A DNA stretch of 20,426 bases, taken from positions 1 through 20,426 of IMG/VR virus record IMGVR_UViG_3300025168_000879; one strand, written 5' to 3'. Made by a program: the position numbers and the translations under genes. This document shows, one piece after another, positions 7,031-15,005 of the stretch. Position 1 is the first letter of the stretch, and every line of letters starts with the position of its first letter. The stretch is from a virus. Under the pieces are notes generated by a model that saw only the letters and a list, made by a program, of their open reading frames with translations, did no database searches and had not been told where the DNA came from.

Positions 7031-8399
7031 GACAGTATATAATAGTAGCCTTATGAGAATTATAATAGATAATCTGGTTTCAATTTTAGAAACCGACCAT
7101 GATAAGCTGAAAAGTATACTGGAGAAAAAGTATCAGTATAGGGTAGAAGGGTACCAATACGTTACATCGTACAAAAGAGGGCACTGGGATGGCTTTAAAA
7201 AGTTTTTCCAAAAAACTACAGGAAAGTTCGGTACGGGTCTACTATCATATATTAAATATGATTTGGAAGTAGGAAATATAGAGTATGAAATAGAGGATAA
7301 AAGAAAAAGTATAAACATAAAGGATTATACAATATCTTCAATAGAATATAGAGATTATCAAAAACAGTTAATAGAAAAAGCTCTAGAAGAAAAAGGATGT
7401 ATTATACAAGCCCCTACTGGTTCTGGAAAGACAATTGTACTTGCAGGACTTTTAAGAGCTTTAGAGGGCAAGACCGGTCTTATAATTTTTAACAAGAAAC
7501 AACTAGTCCACCAGACATATAAGTTTCTAACTAAACATGGGTTTGACGTAGGAGTTGCTTTTGGAGAAGGGGTTGATATTAAACCAATGACCCTGTGTAC
7601 TATTCAGTCTATAGATAAGGTATTAGATACACACTTAAAACATTCAGAGTTTATCATTTTTGATGAAGTTCATGAATTCTCTAAAGGTAAACTAGCGACC
7701 AAAGTAATAAAGTCTTTCCCAAAAGCACAATTCAGAATAGGCATGACAGCAACAGTACCAACAGATAAGATAGCTAAACTTACCCTAATTTCAGCTTTAG
7801 GACCAGTGGTTAAAGAAGTAGAAGCCTCAGATTTAGTTGAGCTAGGATTTTTAACTAAACCTAAGATTCACATTTTACCAGCTCCAAGTGTAGTACTTGA
7901 AGATAGTGATTCCTATTTTGAAGTATACCGTAAGTCTATTACTGAGAATGATTTACGTAATCAGATGATATCAGCTATGGTTAAAGATTTCAATAAGAAC
8001 CCTTCCAAGACTTTGATTTTAGTTAAAGACTTAGCTCACGCTGAGGTTTTACAAAAGCTTATACCAGACTCTTTAAAACTAGAAGGTAAAGACGATTTAG
8101 TAACCCGACAAAAAACTATTGACCAGTTTACAGCTTCTAAGCATTCTGTCTTAATAGGAACTACAATTATGCAAACCGGAGTCGATATCCCAGAAATAAC
8201 TCACTTAATAAATGCTAGAGGTCTTAAGTCTGAAATAGCCACCTTACAGGCTTTAGGTAGAGCTTTGCGGATACACAAATCCAAATCAAAGGTTTATATT
8301 TTTGATTTTAAAGACCAAGCTCCCTATTTAAGTAAACACTCTAAAGAGAGAATAAAACACTATAAGTCCCTAAACTTTGAGGTCGTAGACCATGCGTAA
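7029..8399 (+). CDS. uvsW: UvsW-like superfamily 2 DNA helicase
   Basis: T4 UvsW is an ATP-dependent helicase that unwinds R-loops and branched DNA and helps shift replication from origins to recombination. This 456-aa protein has the N-terminal UvsW pattern (RVEGYQYVTSYKRGHWDGFK, compare GYRF...GNWDG in T4), then Walker A APTGSGKT (128-135), DEVH (212-215), MTAT (239-242), GTTIMQTGVDIPE (378-389) and motif VI LQALGRALR (406-414). T4 UvsW is about 503 aa. AAAGGA at 7018-7023 supports ATG 7029, but ATG 7053 (MRIIIDNL) matches the expected N-terminus and the promoter-like TATAAT better; the choice is open. It overlaps the next small gene by eight bases. Confidence 0.88.
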   Translation: MTVYNSSLMRIIIDNLVSILETDHDKLKSILEKKYQYRVEGYQYVTSYKRGHWDGFKKFFQKTTGKFGTGLLSYIKYDLEVGNIEYEIEDKRKSINIKDYTISSIEYRDYQKQLIEKALEEKGCIIQAPTGSGKTIVLAGLLRALEGKTGLIIFNKKQLVHQTYKFLTKHGFDVGVAFGEGVDIKPMTLCTIQSIDKVLDTHLKHSEFIIFDEVHEFSKGKLATKVIKSFPKAQFRIGMTATVPTDKIAKLTLISALGPVVKEVEASDLVELGFLTKPKIHILPAPSVVLEDSDSYFEVYRKSITENDLRNQMISAMVKDFNKNPSKTLILVKDLAHAEVLQKLIPDSLKLEGKDDLVTRQKTIDQFTASKHSVLIGTTIMQTGVDIPEITHLINARGLKSEIATLQALGRALRIHKSKSKVYIFDFKDQAPYLSKHSKERIKHYKSLNFEVVDHA

Positions 8400-8619
8400 A
8401 AAGAAAGAAAAATATAAAGTAAACCGTCTCGAAGAGTTTGACATTGAAGAATTCCGTGATGTTATAAAGAATCTAGATAAACTTGTAACCGAAAATGTTA
8501 TAACAGAGGATACCGCAAAGGTATTAACCAACACTATTGGCCAACTCACGCTTATACGTGACAAGCATATTGATGCTTTGATTAGTTGGCTTAAGCAGGA
8601 TTATATTTTAGACGATTAG
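8392..8619 (+). CDS. Small charged helical protein, 75 aa, in operon with UvsW
   Basis: The ATG lies inside the end of the helicase gene (ATGCGTAA), with GAGG about nine bases upstream, so translation is coupled to UvsW. The product begins with a basic patch (MRKKKEKYKVNR) and then two or three amphipathic helices (FDIEEFRDVIKNLDKLVTEN, DKHIDALISWLKQDYILDD). In T4 a 76-codon gene, uvsW.1, occupies the same place, but I see no clear sequence similarity, so the analogy is by position only. It ends head-on against the 632-aa gene, sharing TTAG. A helicase partner or a regulator of the shift in replication would be possible roles; none is shown by the sequence. Confidence 0.65.
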   Translation: MRKKKEKYKVNRLEEFDIEEFRDVIKNLDKLVTENVITEDTAKVLTNTIGQLTLIRDKHIDALISWLKQDYILDD

Positions 8620-10514
8620 ACTTCCTCGGTCTCTTCTTCAGAGCCCGGCTCACCAGTTAGTTCTTCTAGAGCGTTTTGAGCGGCTGCTAGGTCGGCCTTA
8701 GCTTGTTCGATTTGCTCATCTTGCTCTTCAACTTGTGCCTCTTCTTCCTCCACTGATTCCTCTTCAGCTGTCATAGACTGGCCTTTTGAAAAATCAATAT
8801 CTTGGAATAAGTCTTCAAGGTCTCCGGCAAGGTCTACAATCTCTTCTTCGCTAATTGCAGGTTTGTCAGGTGCTGCACTATCAGGGTCTTCAAGTTCTTC
8901 CTCAGGTGCTGCTTCTTCCCCTGCTGCCATTGGGTCTAAACCTTCTTTCATTACTTTTTCGTCTTTACCTGGCTTTTCCTTCTTGGCTTTCTTAACTTCT
9001 TTCTTTTCCTTGCCAATTTTCTTATCGATTTTGTCTACATCGCCATCGCCATCCATATCTGCCTCAGTGTCGGTGCCTTCTTTATCATCCTCTTCGGGCT
9101 TTCCACCTTTCATTTTCACAGCTAGGTCTTTTGCTTTTTTAGCAACGGCCTTAAGCTTTTTAAAGTTTGGTGCGTCCGCTTCCTCATCACCTTCTTCTCC
9201 TTCTTCCTCTTCGTCCTTGTCTTTGCCTTTGCCTTTAGGGGACATCATGTCCTTAACAGCTTCCTGAAGATTGACCGGTTTCATGAAGTAGTTTAGCTCT
9301 TCGTCGTCAAATTCTACACCTTCAAATAATTCAGAGATGAAGTCTGAAACGTCAAGTACTCCAACACCGCTTTTGTTCTTCATGTAAGAAGCAAACTCTT
9401 TAGATATTTTCTGGTTAACACCTCCATCTGACAGGTGCTCAGAGAGAGTACTAAACAGACTTGATTGGGCTTCTGCGAGAGTTTTAAATGAAGGTACCAT
9501 CTTCAAATTGTTAATATTGATGCCATACTTAGCATTTAACATTTCAACAATAACCCCTTTTAAAGGCTTCTTAAGTTCAAAAATCTTAGATGTGAAAGAC
9601 TTGATATCTTTGCTTGACACAGTACCTGGGTTGATTACGTCGTATGTAGACGCTAGAACTTCTTGTATTTCCCTTTTGCTCGCGAGCGCGAAGTATGGGA
9701 TTTCTTCAACAACACCTACTAATTTCTGTTCAATTTTGCTAACACCTTCGTAAATACAAGATGCAAGCTCTGAGATGTACTCATTATCGTGCCAGGCTTT
9801 AGAAAGATTCCCTTTCGCATTGATGATTTCTTTACGTACTAGTTCATTTTCACAAATCATCTGGTACAGGTCTGACTGAGCGTTAGTAGGAACTACCATC
9901 TCAGACAGCTGTTGTGAGTCTTGTTTTGGCAGGTCGTACGCTTTAGATATGGCGTTGTTAAGTTTTAAAGCATTTATTACAGTCATGCTAACTTCTTCAA
10001 GACCGTGTATCTCTTTCTTGATAGATTCTTTTAACTCTTGAATCTGTTGGAACTTTTCACTATCTCCATCAAAAATATTTTTATCTAAAGAATCTTTCGC
10101 TTTTTGGACTTGAGCGCGATAATCATTGGCTTGGCTTCTATTTGTAAACGACGTAAGAAGGTCTTCGAAACTTGAAGTGGCCGCTTCATAGTTGCTCTCT
10201 CTTAACATACCTACAAAATCAGATACTTTGGACTGTGTATAATTGTCCATATACTCATCTGATAGAACCTCGCTCAGTTGTTCAGTTTCAAAGCCGTACA
10301 ACCTAATAGAGTCGTTAACCGTTTCAAAGGAACAACTTATGAGGTTATCGGACTCTGAAATTAAAGATAAAGAATTGGCTTCGTTATCTATTTTTAGGAT
10401 TGCGAGATTCTCGCGAGTACTTCGACTTAGATAATCTACTGCCTCATTAATTTTGGTAAGTGATTTGTCTCGTGTATCGAAAATAGAAGTTAATTTGTAA
10501 TTGGGATTGGCCAT
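8616..10514 (-). CDS. Large virion or head-assembly protein with acidic tail and EF-hand-like loop
   Basis: The 632-aa protein follows the portal gene, where T4 has the prohead core, protease and scaffold genes. Residues 1 to about 420 look like a mostly helical domain that I do not recognise. From about 430 it becomes Glu/Asp/Lys/Ala low-complexity sequence with alternating acidic and basic blocks, ending very acidic (EEEEAQVEEQDEQ, EEETEEV). Residues 486-497, DMDGDGDVDKID, fit the 12-residue calcium-binding EF-hand loop at positions 1, 3, 5, 6, 8, 9 and 12. An acidic helical tail would suit a scaffold or core protein, but this is inference. ATG 10514 is preferred; the frame can be extended to a TTG at 10550. 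Neither has a Shine-Dalgarno sequence. Confidence 0.6.
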   Translation of the reverse strand: MANPNYKLTSIFDTRDKSLTKINEAVDYLSRSTRENLAILKIDNEANSLSLISESDNLISCSFETVNDSIRLYGFETEQLSEVLSDEYMDNYTQSKVSDFVGMLRESNYEAATSSFEDLLTSFTNRSQANDYRAQVQKAKDSLDKNIFDGDSEKFQQIQELKESIKKEIHGLEEVSMTVINALKLNNAISKAYDLPKQDSQQLSEMVVPTNAQSDLYQMICENELVRKEIINAKGNLSKAWHDNEYISELASCIYEGVSKIEQKLVGVVEEIPYFALASKREIQEVLASTYDVINPGTVSSKDIKSFTSKIFELKKPLKGVIVEMLNAKYGININNLKMVPSFKTLAEAQSSLFSTLSEHLSDGGVNQKISKEFASYMKNKSGVGVLDVSDFISELFEGVEFDDEELNYFMKPVNLQEAVKDMMSPKGKGKDKDEEEEGEEGDEEADAPNFKKLKAVAKKAKDLAVKMKGGKPEEDDKEGTDTEADMDGDGDVDKIDKKIGKEKKEVKKAKKEKPGKDEKVMKEGLDPMAAGEEAAPEEELEDPDSAAPDKPAISEEEIVDLAGDLEDLFQDIDFSKGQSMTAEEESVEEEEAQVEEQDEQIEQAKADLAAAQNALEELTGEPGSEEETEEV

Positions 10515-10529
10515 AAGATTGTGACTAGT

Positions 10530-10543
10530 ATAGTATATACTAT
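10530..10543. repeat. 14-bp perfect palindrome ATAGTATATACTAT
   Basis: The palindrome lies 16 bases before the preferred start of the 632-aa gene, in the gap after the portal gene. It contains AT boxes readable as promoters on both strands and could be an operator or simply a promoter-like AT element. If the TTG start at 10550 were used, it would be coding. Confidence 0.4.
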
Positions 10544-10581
10544 CGTTCAACGTGATTTTGTAGGTAAACTTTTATAAAACT

Positions 10582-12300
10582 TTATCCTTGAGGGGGTTGT
10601 GGTGCGCCGGCGCCGGCAGGAGGTTGACCTGGAACAGGTGGGACTTCTCCTCCCTCACCCGGAGGAAGTTGACCTTCCATTCCCGGAGGAGCCATTCCAC
10701 CACCCATCATAGGTGGAGCAGGTGGGGCTAGTTCAGCTTGCTGTTTAGCCATTTCTTCTTGGTCTTTCTTTAGCTGCTCTTTGATTTCTTTAATCTCAGC
10801 ATCACTAAAGTTGAAGTAAGTTTTGTAAATGTAATCGTTGGGGAACAACATCAAACCTTTCGCAGCCTGTACAATTCTTAACCTTTGCTCATCAGTTTCA
10901 AGCCTACGCTTTAGGAACATATCCGAAGGTGGGTACAAGGTCACCTTAAAGTTATTATACATTATTGCAGGAAAGCCTTTTAGTTGTAAGTGCCTACGAC
11001 ATAACTCTCTAAGGCCTGATTCAACATCTCTCTGAAGTCTCATTACTGTCTTAGAGAACTTCACGTCCAATTGGCTTAGGTTAGATTTCCGTTCTCCTGA
11101 TTGCTCTTTTTCAACAATAAAGTCCTTTGGCACTTTAAGAGCAGCTAAAAGCTTATCTCTAAAATACTTAACGTCATCAACATCTCCTAGGTTTTGCGCC
11201 CCGGGAAGAGTTTCAACTTTTGTTCCTTGTCCATTTCTGGTAGGGATAAAGAAGTCTTCATCTGCTGACAGAGGGTTGTACCTTTCATCAATAGAGCCTG
11301 TATCTGGGTTCCAAAACTTCTCTTTCTTAAACTTCTGCTTAATGCGTTCCATGAAGTTTTCTACCTTACTTTGGGGGATAGAACCGGTTTCAATATAGAA
11401 TGCTCTTCTTTCTGGAGCACGCTGTAATCTGTATATAAGCATTGCATCCTCCATCATTTTGAGAGAGTTCCAAGCTTGTATAGCAGGTGCTAAGATAGAC
11501 TTCCCATAAGGGTAATAATTAGCATCGGAAGTGTGACGTCTAAAATGAATAATCTGATTTTTATCTAGAGTAAGTACACTGCCCGCACCATTACCTCCTG
11601 TACCCACAGAATCCATAGGAGGTCTTCCTCCCGCCTGTTCACCAGGTCTTGGAATTTCTTGGTAGAATTTCTGAAGGTACCCGTAAGTATCTTCTACTCG
11701 GTAGATGAAGTTTGGGTTTAGAATTTTAATCCGCTGAATTCCAGACTTTGACTGGTTTAGATTTACAATGTTTTCCACAAAGCAATCTCCAAACTTAGCC
11801 ACATTTCTTGTAATATCCCAAATGTGAGTTTCTAAATCTATCTTCTTGATGAATTTCTCTACCGCCTCTTTTACAATTTTATCTTCAGTTTCCACTACGA
11901 ATGGAGTTCCATCCTCATTTTTTAAAGTGGCGTCGTCAGAGTAAATGTCACATGCGGCCCCAATCTCGGGATAATCGTCCATCATCTCATACTTTCTGTA
12001 TCGAGTTCGTCTAGAGTGTTCTACCTTTGGAAGCTTTAGGAAACCTTTGGTAACGCCAATACTTGCCTGACCCGTAGCACCATGGTCTGGCATAAGGTCT
12101 CCACCTTTAGCGTCTTGAGCATCACCCGCGAGAGGTGGGGCAAGAGTAGGTCTTCCTTTCTTTCGTCCGAAAAATTTGCTAAAGAAAGCAAAGAATCGTC
12201 CGTTGCCGAAGGAGCTCCCACCATGCCTTACTGCCTCAGGGAATTCTGTGAAATTCTCATTGAGGTTATTATTGTCTTCGTTTAATCCTTTAGAACCCAT
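10582..12300 (-). CDS. 20: Portal protein, gp20-like
   Basis: The portal is the dodecameric ring at the head vertex through which terminase pumps DNA and to which the neck attaches. The 572-aa product (T4 gp20 is 524 aa) carries typical T4-type portal sequence: YPEIGAACDIYSDDA, QIIHFRRHTSDANYYPYGKS, RAPERRAFYIETGSIP, and LPGAQNLGDVDDVKYFRDKL followed by LAALKVPKDFI. The N-terminal 80 residues are Gly/Arg rich with an FFAFFSKFFGRKKGR patch. The C-terminus from about residue 525 is a Pro/Gly/Met-rich low-complexity tail (PPAPPMMGGGMAPP). The gene starts inside the end of the terminase gene with a 19-base overlap, so the two are expressed together. Confidence 0.9.
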   Translation of the reverse strand: MGSKGLNEDNNNLNENFTEFPEAVRHGGSSFGNGRFFAFFSKFFGRKKGRPTLAPPLAGDAQDAKGGDLMPDHGATGQASIGVTKGFLKLPKVEHSRRTRYRKYEMMDDYPEIGAACDIYSDDATLKNEDGTPFVVETEDKIVKEAVEKFIKKIDLETHIWDITRNVAKFGDCFVENIVNLNQSKSGIQRIKILNPNFIYRVEDTYGYLQKFYQEIPRPGEQAGGRPPMDSVGTGGNGAGSVLTLDKNQIIHFRRHTSDANYYPYGKSILAPAIQAWNSLKMMEDAMLIYRLQRAPERRAFYIETGSIPQSKVENFMERIKQKFKKEKFWNPDTGSIDERYNPLSADEDFFIPTRNGQGTKVETLPGAQNLGDVDDVKYFRDKLLAALKVPKDFIVEKEQSGERKSNLSQLDVKFSKTVMRLQRDVESGLRELCRRHLQLKGFPAIMYNNFKVTLYPPSDMFLKRRLETDEQRLRIVQAAKGLMLFPNDYIYKTYFNFSDAEIKEIKEQLKKDQEEMAKQQAELAPPAPPMMGGGMAPPGMEGQLPPGEGGEVPPVPGQPPAGAGAPQPPQG

Positions 12301-13769
12301 TGCATATATTCCTTAAGTTTTTCTTTTTCATTAAGGTCACCATATTTAGACCTTGAGATTGGATTTGCGGTTGTTTTTGTGTTAGCATCTGATTTTATAG
12401 TTTCTATCGATATAGGACTTTTTAAGAAAATTTGATTACAGGCATACATTCCTATTGCGAGACTCATGACTAAATCGTCGTGATATCCTTCATCTGCCTG
12501 CATTTTTCCGTTCTCGGTAATAATAAATGTTTGTAATTCCTTAACCGTTCGTTGAGAGTTTATTTTGTATCTGGAGGTTCTAAGACCTTCTTCTAAAACG
12601 CTCAAAATGGTGTCTCTATTCTTTACCGTAACGAGGATACCAATATCCCCCTTAGAGTCACACCACATATTTTCGTATTCCAACTCATCCCAAAGCTCTT
12701 CAATTAGAGCTAGACCTAGGCCGTTTCTCTCTACAATCACATAAGCTAGATTATACTTTGTAGCCTCGTCATGTATTGTTTTTGCAAAAGCTTTTAAGGA
12801 GACGTTATTAGAGTAAAACTCAGCTACCTGCTCTCCATTGTACATGTTAATAATGTGGAAAGCTGAATAGTCTTTCTCTCTACCAAAGGACGCGTCTACT
12901 GATAGCGCGTACGTATGTAACTTCTCAGGCTCCTTATATGACCTCATCCTATTATTGTACTTCGTTACGCAGTCTATTTCTGTGTTATCTGTTAGTCTGC
13001 GAAGTGTGTCTGCATTAATAAACGTATCACCTGTACCTAGGAAATCGCATTCATACTCTTGGCTCCACATTCTGTCACCTAGTGCTGGTCTCATTTCTAA
13101 GGCCCACTTCTCTGTGTACTCAGGATGCTCTCTCCAGTAAATATCAATTACATTAAATCCATTCTCTCCTCGCTCAGCCCCCTTGTATATTTCATAATAC
13201 AAATTAGACATCCCGTTAACTGTAGAAAGTAATACTGCGTTACCACCCGTGGATAGCGTCGGATACATAGCAGCCCAGAAGTCTGCCATATCAGGTATAA
13301 AAGCAGCCTCGTCTACAATTAGAAGAGATACCGACTCACCACGACCGGCACCTGCAGGTTGTGACCTAATTCTACTTCCAGTTTCCAAGACTAGGTTGTG
13401 CTTGTTCTTTTCGTGAACACCCGGTTTTAACCAATAAGGCAACTCTTCGTACATTTCAATAACTCGTCTGAGGAAGGACGTAGACTCTCGGTCACCAATG
13501 GATACAACCATGCACATCTTTTTCTCATGGAAGATAATAAACCACAAAGCGTAAGCACACATGATAGTGGTTACTCCAGCCTGGCGGAACTTTTTAATTA
13601 CATTAAATCTGTTAGAATTGATTTCCGTTACAATTCTGTTTTGGAACCGGTATAAATCAAATGGTACCTGACCCCTTACAGGGTGGATGATTTTTATATA
13701 TTTTTTAATAAAATAAACAGGGTCCTCAGAGCATTTTTCGAACTCTTTTAAAATTTCTTGTTTATCCAT
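12282..13769 (-). CDS. 17: Large terminase subunit, gp17-like
   Basis: This is the DNA-packaging motor with ATPase and nuclease domains. From ATG 13769 it is 495 aa (T4 gp17 is 610). The adenine-binding region PFDLYRFQNRIV is followed by a deviant Walker A, FRQAGVTT (61-68), Walker B LLIVDEAAF (Asp153, Glu154) and coupling motif LLSTVNG. The C-terminal RNase H-like nuclease has Asp292 in SVDASFG, Glu347 in IVERNG and Asp431/Asp432 in YHDDLVMS. The frame extends upstream to 13940, but that start would overlap the divergent gene by more than 130 bases; ATG 13769 begins MDKQEILKEFEKC, typical of the family. A TATATAAAA box lies 24 bases upstream. The P-loop has Val where most terminases have Lys. 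Confidence 0.92.
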   Translation of the reverse strand: MDKQEILKEFEKCSEDPVYFIKKYIKIIHPVRGQVPFDLYRFQNRIVTEINSNRFNVIKKFRQAGVTTIMCAYALWFIIFHEKKMCMVVSIGDRESTSFLRRVIEMYEELPYWLKPGVHEKNKHNLVLETGSRIRSQPAGAGRGESVSLLIVDEAAFIPDMADFWAAMYPTLSTGGNAVLLSTVNGMSNLYYEIYKGAERGENGFNVIDIYWREHPEYTEKWALEMRPALGDRMWSQEYECDFLGTGDTFINADTLRRLTDNTEIDCVTKYNNRMRSYKEPEKLHTYALSVDASFGREKDYSAFHIINMYNGEQVAEFYSNNVSLKAFAKTIHDEATKYNLAYVIVERNGLGLALIEELWDELEYENMWCDSKGDIGILVTVKNRDTILSVLEEGLRTSRYKINSQRTVKELQTFIITENGKMQADEGYHDDLVMSLAIGMYACNQIFLKSPISIETIKSDANTKTTANPISRSKYGDLNEKEKLKEYMQWVLKD

Positions 13770-13792
13770 GTTATTTATTATAGTGCAGTTAC

Positions 13793-13801
13793 TTTTATAT
13801 A
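13793..13801 (-). promoter_or_regulatory. Late-promoter-like box TATATAAAA before the terminase gene
   Basis: On the minus strand TATATAAAA lies 23 bases from the terminase ATG, a spacing that would leave a short leader. A second box, TATAATAAATA, is closer to the ATG. Both sit in the 34-base divergent gap shared with the glycosyltransferase-like gene. Similarity to the T4 late core TATAAATA is partial. Confidence 0.35.
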
Positions 13802-13803
13802 GC

Positions 13804-14505
13804 ATGGCAAAATATGCATTTATCCCTTCTAGGACGGGCAAATCGAAAACTTTAGAAAAACTAAAGGATTTTTTCACATTGGCGGGATACACTGTAAAGG
13901 TATTAGTGGGGGAATCCTCCATCTTTAAAGCATATAGCAACGCAGTACGAGAGTGTAAATTAGCGGCTCAAGATAAGGTTGTTATGTGCCACGATGATAT
14001 TGAAATTTTAAGTAAGCCTGAAGTTTTCAATAATCTCTTAGATACACATTTTAAAACGCCAAAGGCTGGGTTTCTCGGGGTAGCGGGCACTTGTTACTTC
14101 CCAGACCACGCAGTTTGGTGGAACGGCTATGGGGCAGACCATAAGCCTATGGACCCTCAAAACCCCTTGCGCGGGTCTATCTTTCACGGGGAAACCCCAG
14201 AGAATATGAGGTTAGAACTTTATGGACCTCATGGGAATACCGTAGTTATGGATGGTGTTTTCTTAGCTACTACCGGCGCTGTGTTAAATTCCATTCAACT
14301 AACCCAGCCAAAGTCTTTTGAAGGGGGTTGGCACTTCTATGATGTCTTTTACACATACCAAGCATTTAAAAAGGGATTTGTAAATCGTACCTCTCCTATG
14401 CTTATTCGACATGAGTCCGTGGGAGAACTTGACGAGTTGTATAATAAAAATAGGTTAGCCTTTCTTAAGCTGTGTGGTTCTGACCTTCCTATTCAAGCCT
14501 TCTAA
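13804..14505 (+). CDS. Glycosyltransferase-like protein (GT-A fold)
   Basis: The 233-aa protein looks like a small GT-A glycosyltransferase of the kind grouped as glycosyltransferase-like families. An early block, SSIFKAYSNAVREC, is followed by VVMCHDDIEIL, where HDD (63-65) occupies the place of the metal-binding DxD motif. Then come FLGVAGTCYFP, VVMDGVFLATTG, a GGWHFYD acceptor-site-like motif (174-180) and IRHESVG near the end. It would transfer a sugar from a nucleotide donor, but acceptor and sugar are unknown; modified phage DNA, a virion protein or host surface glycan are all possible. It sits alone on the plus strand between virion genes. ATG 13804 is chosen because an ATG at 13768 would overlap the terminase start; no Shine-Dalgarno is present. 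Its stop shares CTAA with the facing gene. Confidence 0.65.
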   Translation: MAKYAFIPSRTGKSKTLEKLKDFFTLAGYTVKVLVGESSIFKAYSNAVRECKLAAQDKVVMCHDDIEILSKPEVFNNLLDTHFKTPKAGFLGVAGTCYFPDHAVWWNGYGADHKPMDPQNPLRGSIFHGETPENMRLELYGPHGNTVVMDGVFLATTGAVLNSIQLTQPKSFEGGWHFYDVFYTYQAFKKGFVNRTSPMLIRHESVGELDELYNKNRLAFLKLCGSDLPIQAF

Positions 14506-15005
14506 TAGTGTAAGGTGTAAATCTTTTTAAAAGCTTCTTCTGGGAACTGTCTTAGGAGCTTCTCCAACTTTTCGGTCATAGCGCCCTTTTTAGATGCTAT
14601 TACAATTGAGTTACAGTGCTTACTTATGTAATCAACAAAATCACTGGTAATTTCTTCACTATCGTATTTTATAGCATTAGGGTCTTGCTCTTCCCCTAGC
14701 ACCACAGTCTTAGTGGCTTTTTCCGCGAGTTCAGCTAATACAAACTTAGATTGCATAGTCGAGTTACTGCCAAAACTAGGATGAGGGATTACCAAAGTAT
14801 ATGGTATGTCTAACTTTTGGAGTACATGCCCAGCAACAACATTAGCACCTTTATAAGATGGAAGATATGCGTAATGTATTTCTAAGTCATTCAATACATT
14901 AGCCAGCTTACTTACAGCTTTTGTCCATGTCTTTGAGCTGTTACCGCGTCCTTTTTTAGGAAAATTTTCATCTCCAAAAAAGACCGCGACATTTCTATTA
15001 CTCAT
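14502..15005 (-). CDS. Rossmann-like protein, possibly SLOG-related, 167 aa
   Basis: The protein starts MSNRNVAVFFGDENFPKKGR, a beta strand and loop as in nucleotide-binding Rossmann folds. It continues with alternating strands and helices: HYAYLPSYKGANVVAGHVLQ, then LDIPYTLVIPHPSFGS, TKTVVLGE and SIVIASKKG. The pairing of a hydrophobic strand, a Gly-containing turn and a vLe-ipy-lviP strand recalls SLOG/YpsA-type proteins, which bind nucleotides or their derivatives, but I see no decisive motif. Its ATG overlaps the stop of the Gly/Ala-rich protein gene (ATGA), so the two are translationally coupled. The end overlaps the glycosyltransferase gene by four bases. The function is unknown. Confidence 0.45.
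   Translation of the reverse strand: MSNRNVAVFFGDENFPKKGRGNSSKTWTKAVSKLANVLNDLEIHYAYLPSYKGANVVAGHVLQKLDIPYTLVIPHPSFGSNSTMQSKFVLAELAEKATKTVVLGEEQDPNAIKYDSEEITSDFVDYISKHCNSIVIASKKGAMTEKLEKLLRQFPEEAFKKIYTLHY

Noticed and set aside
8863-9267. 134-aa Ser-rich frame on the plus strand
   Set aside because: It is the reverse complement of the Glu/Asp/Lys-rich tail of the 632-aa gene; the Ser/Phe/Leu composition is just the antisense of acidic codons.
13770-13940. Extension of terminase by 57 residues to 13940
   Set aside because: It overlaps the start of the divergent glycosyltransferase-like gene and does not resemble a terminase N-terminus; ATG 13769 is sufficient.
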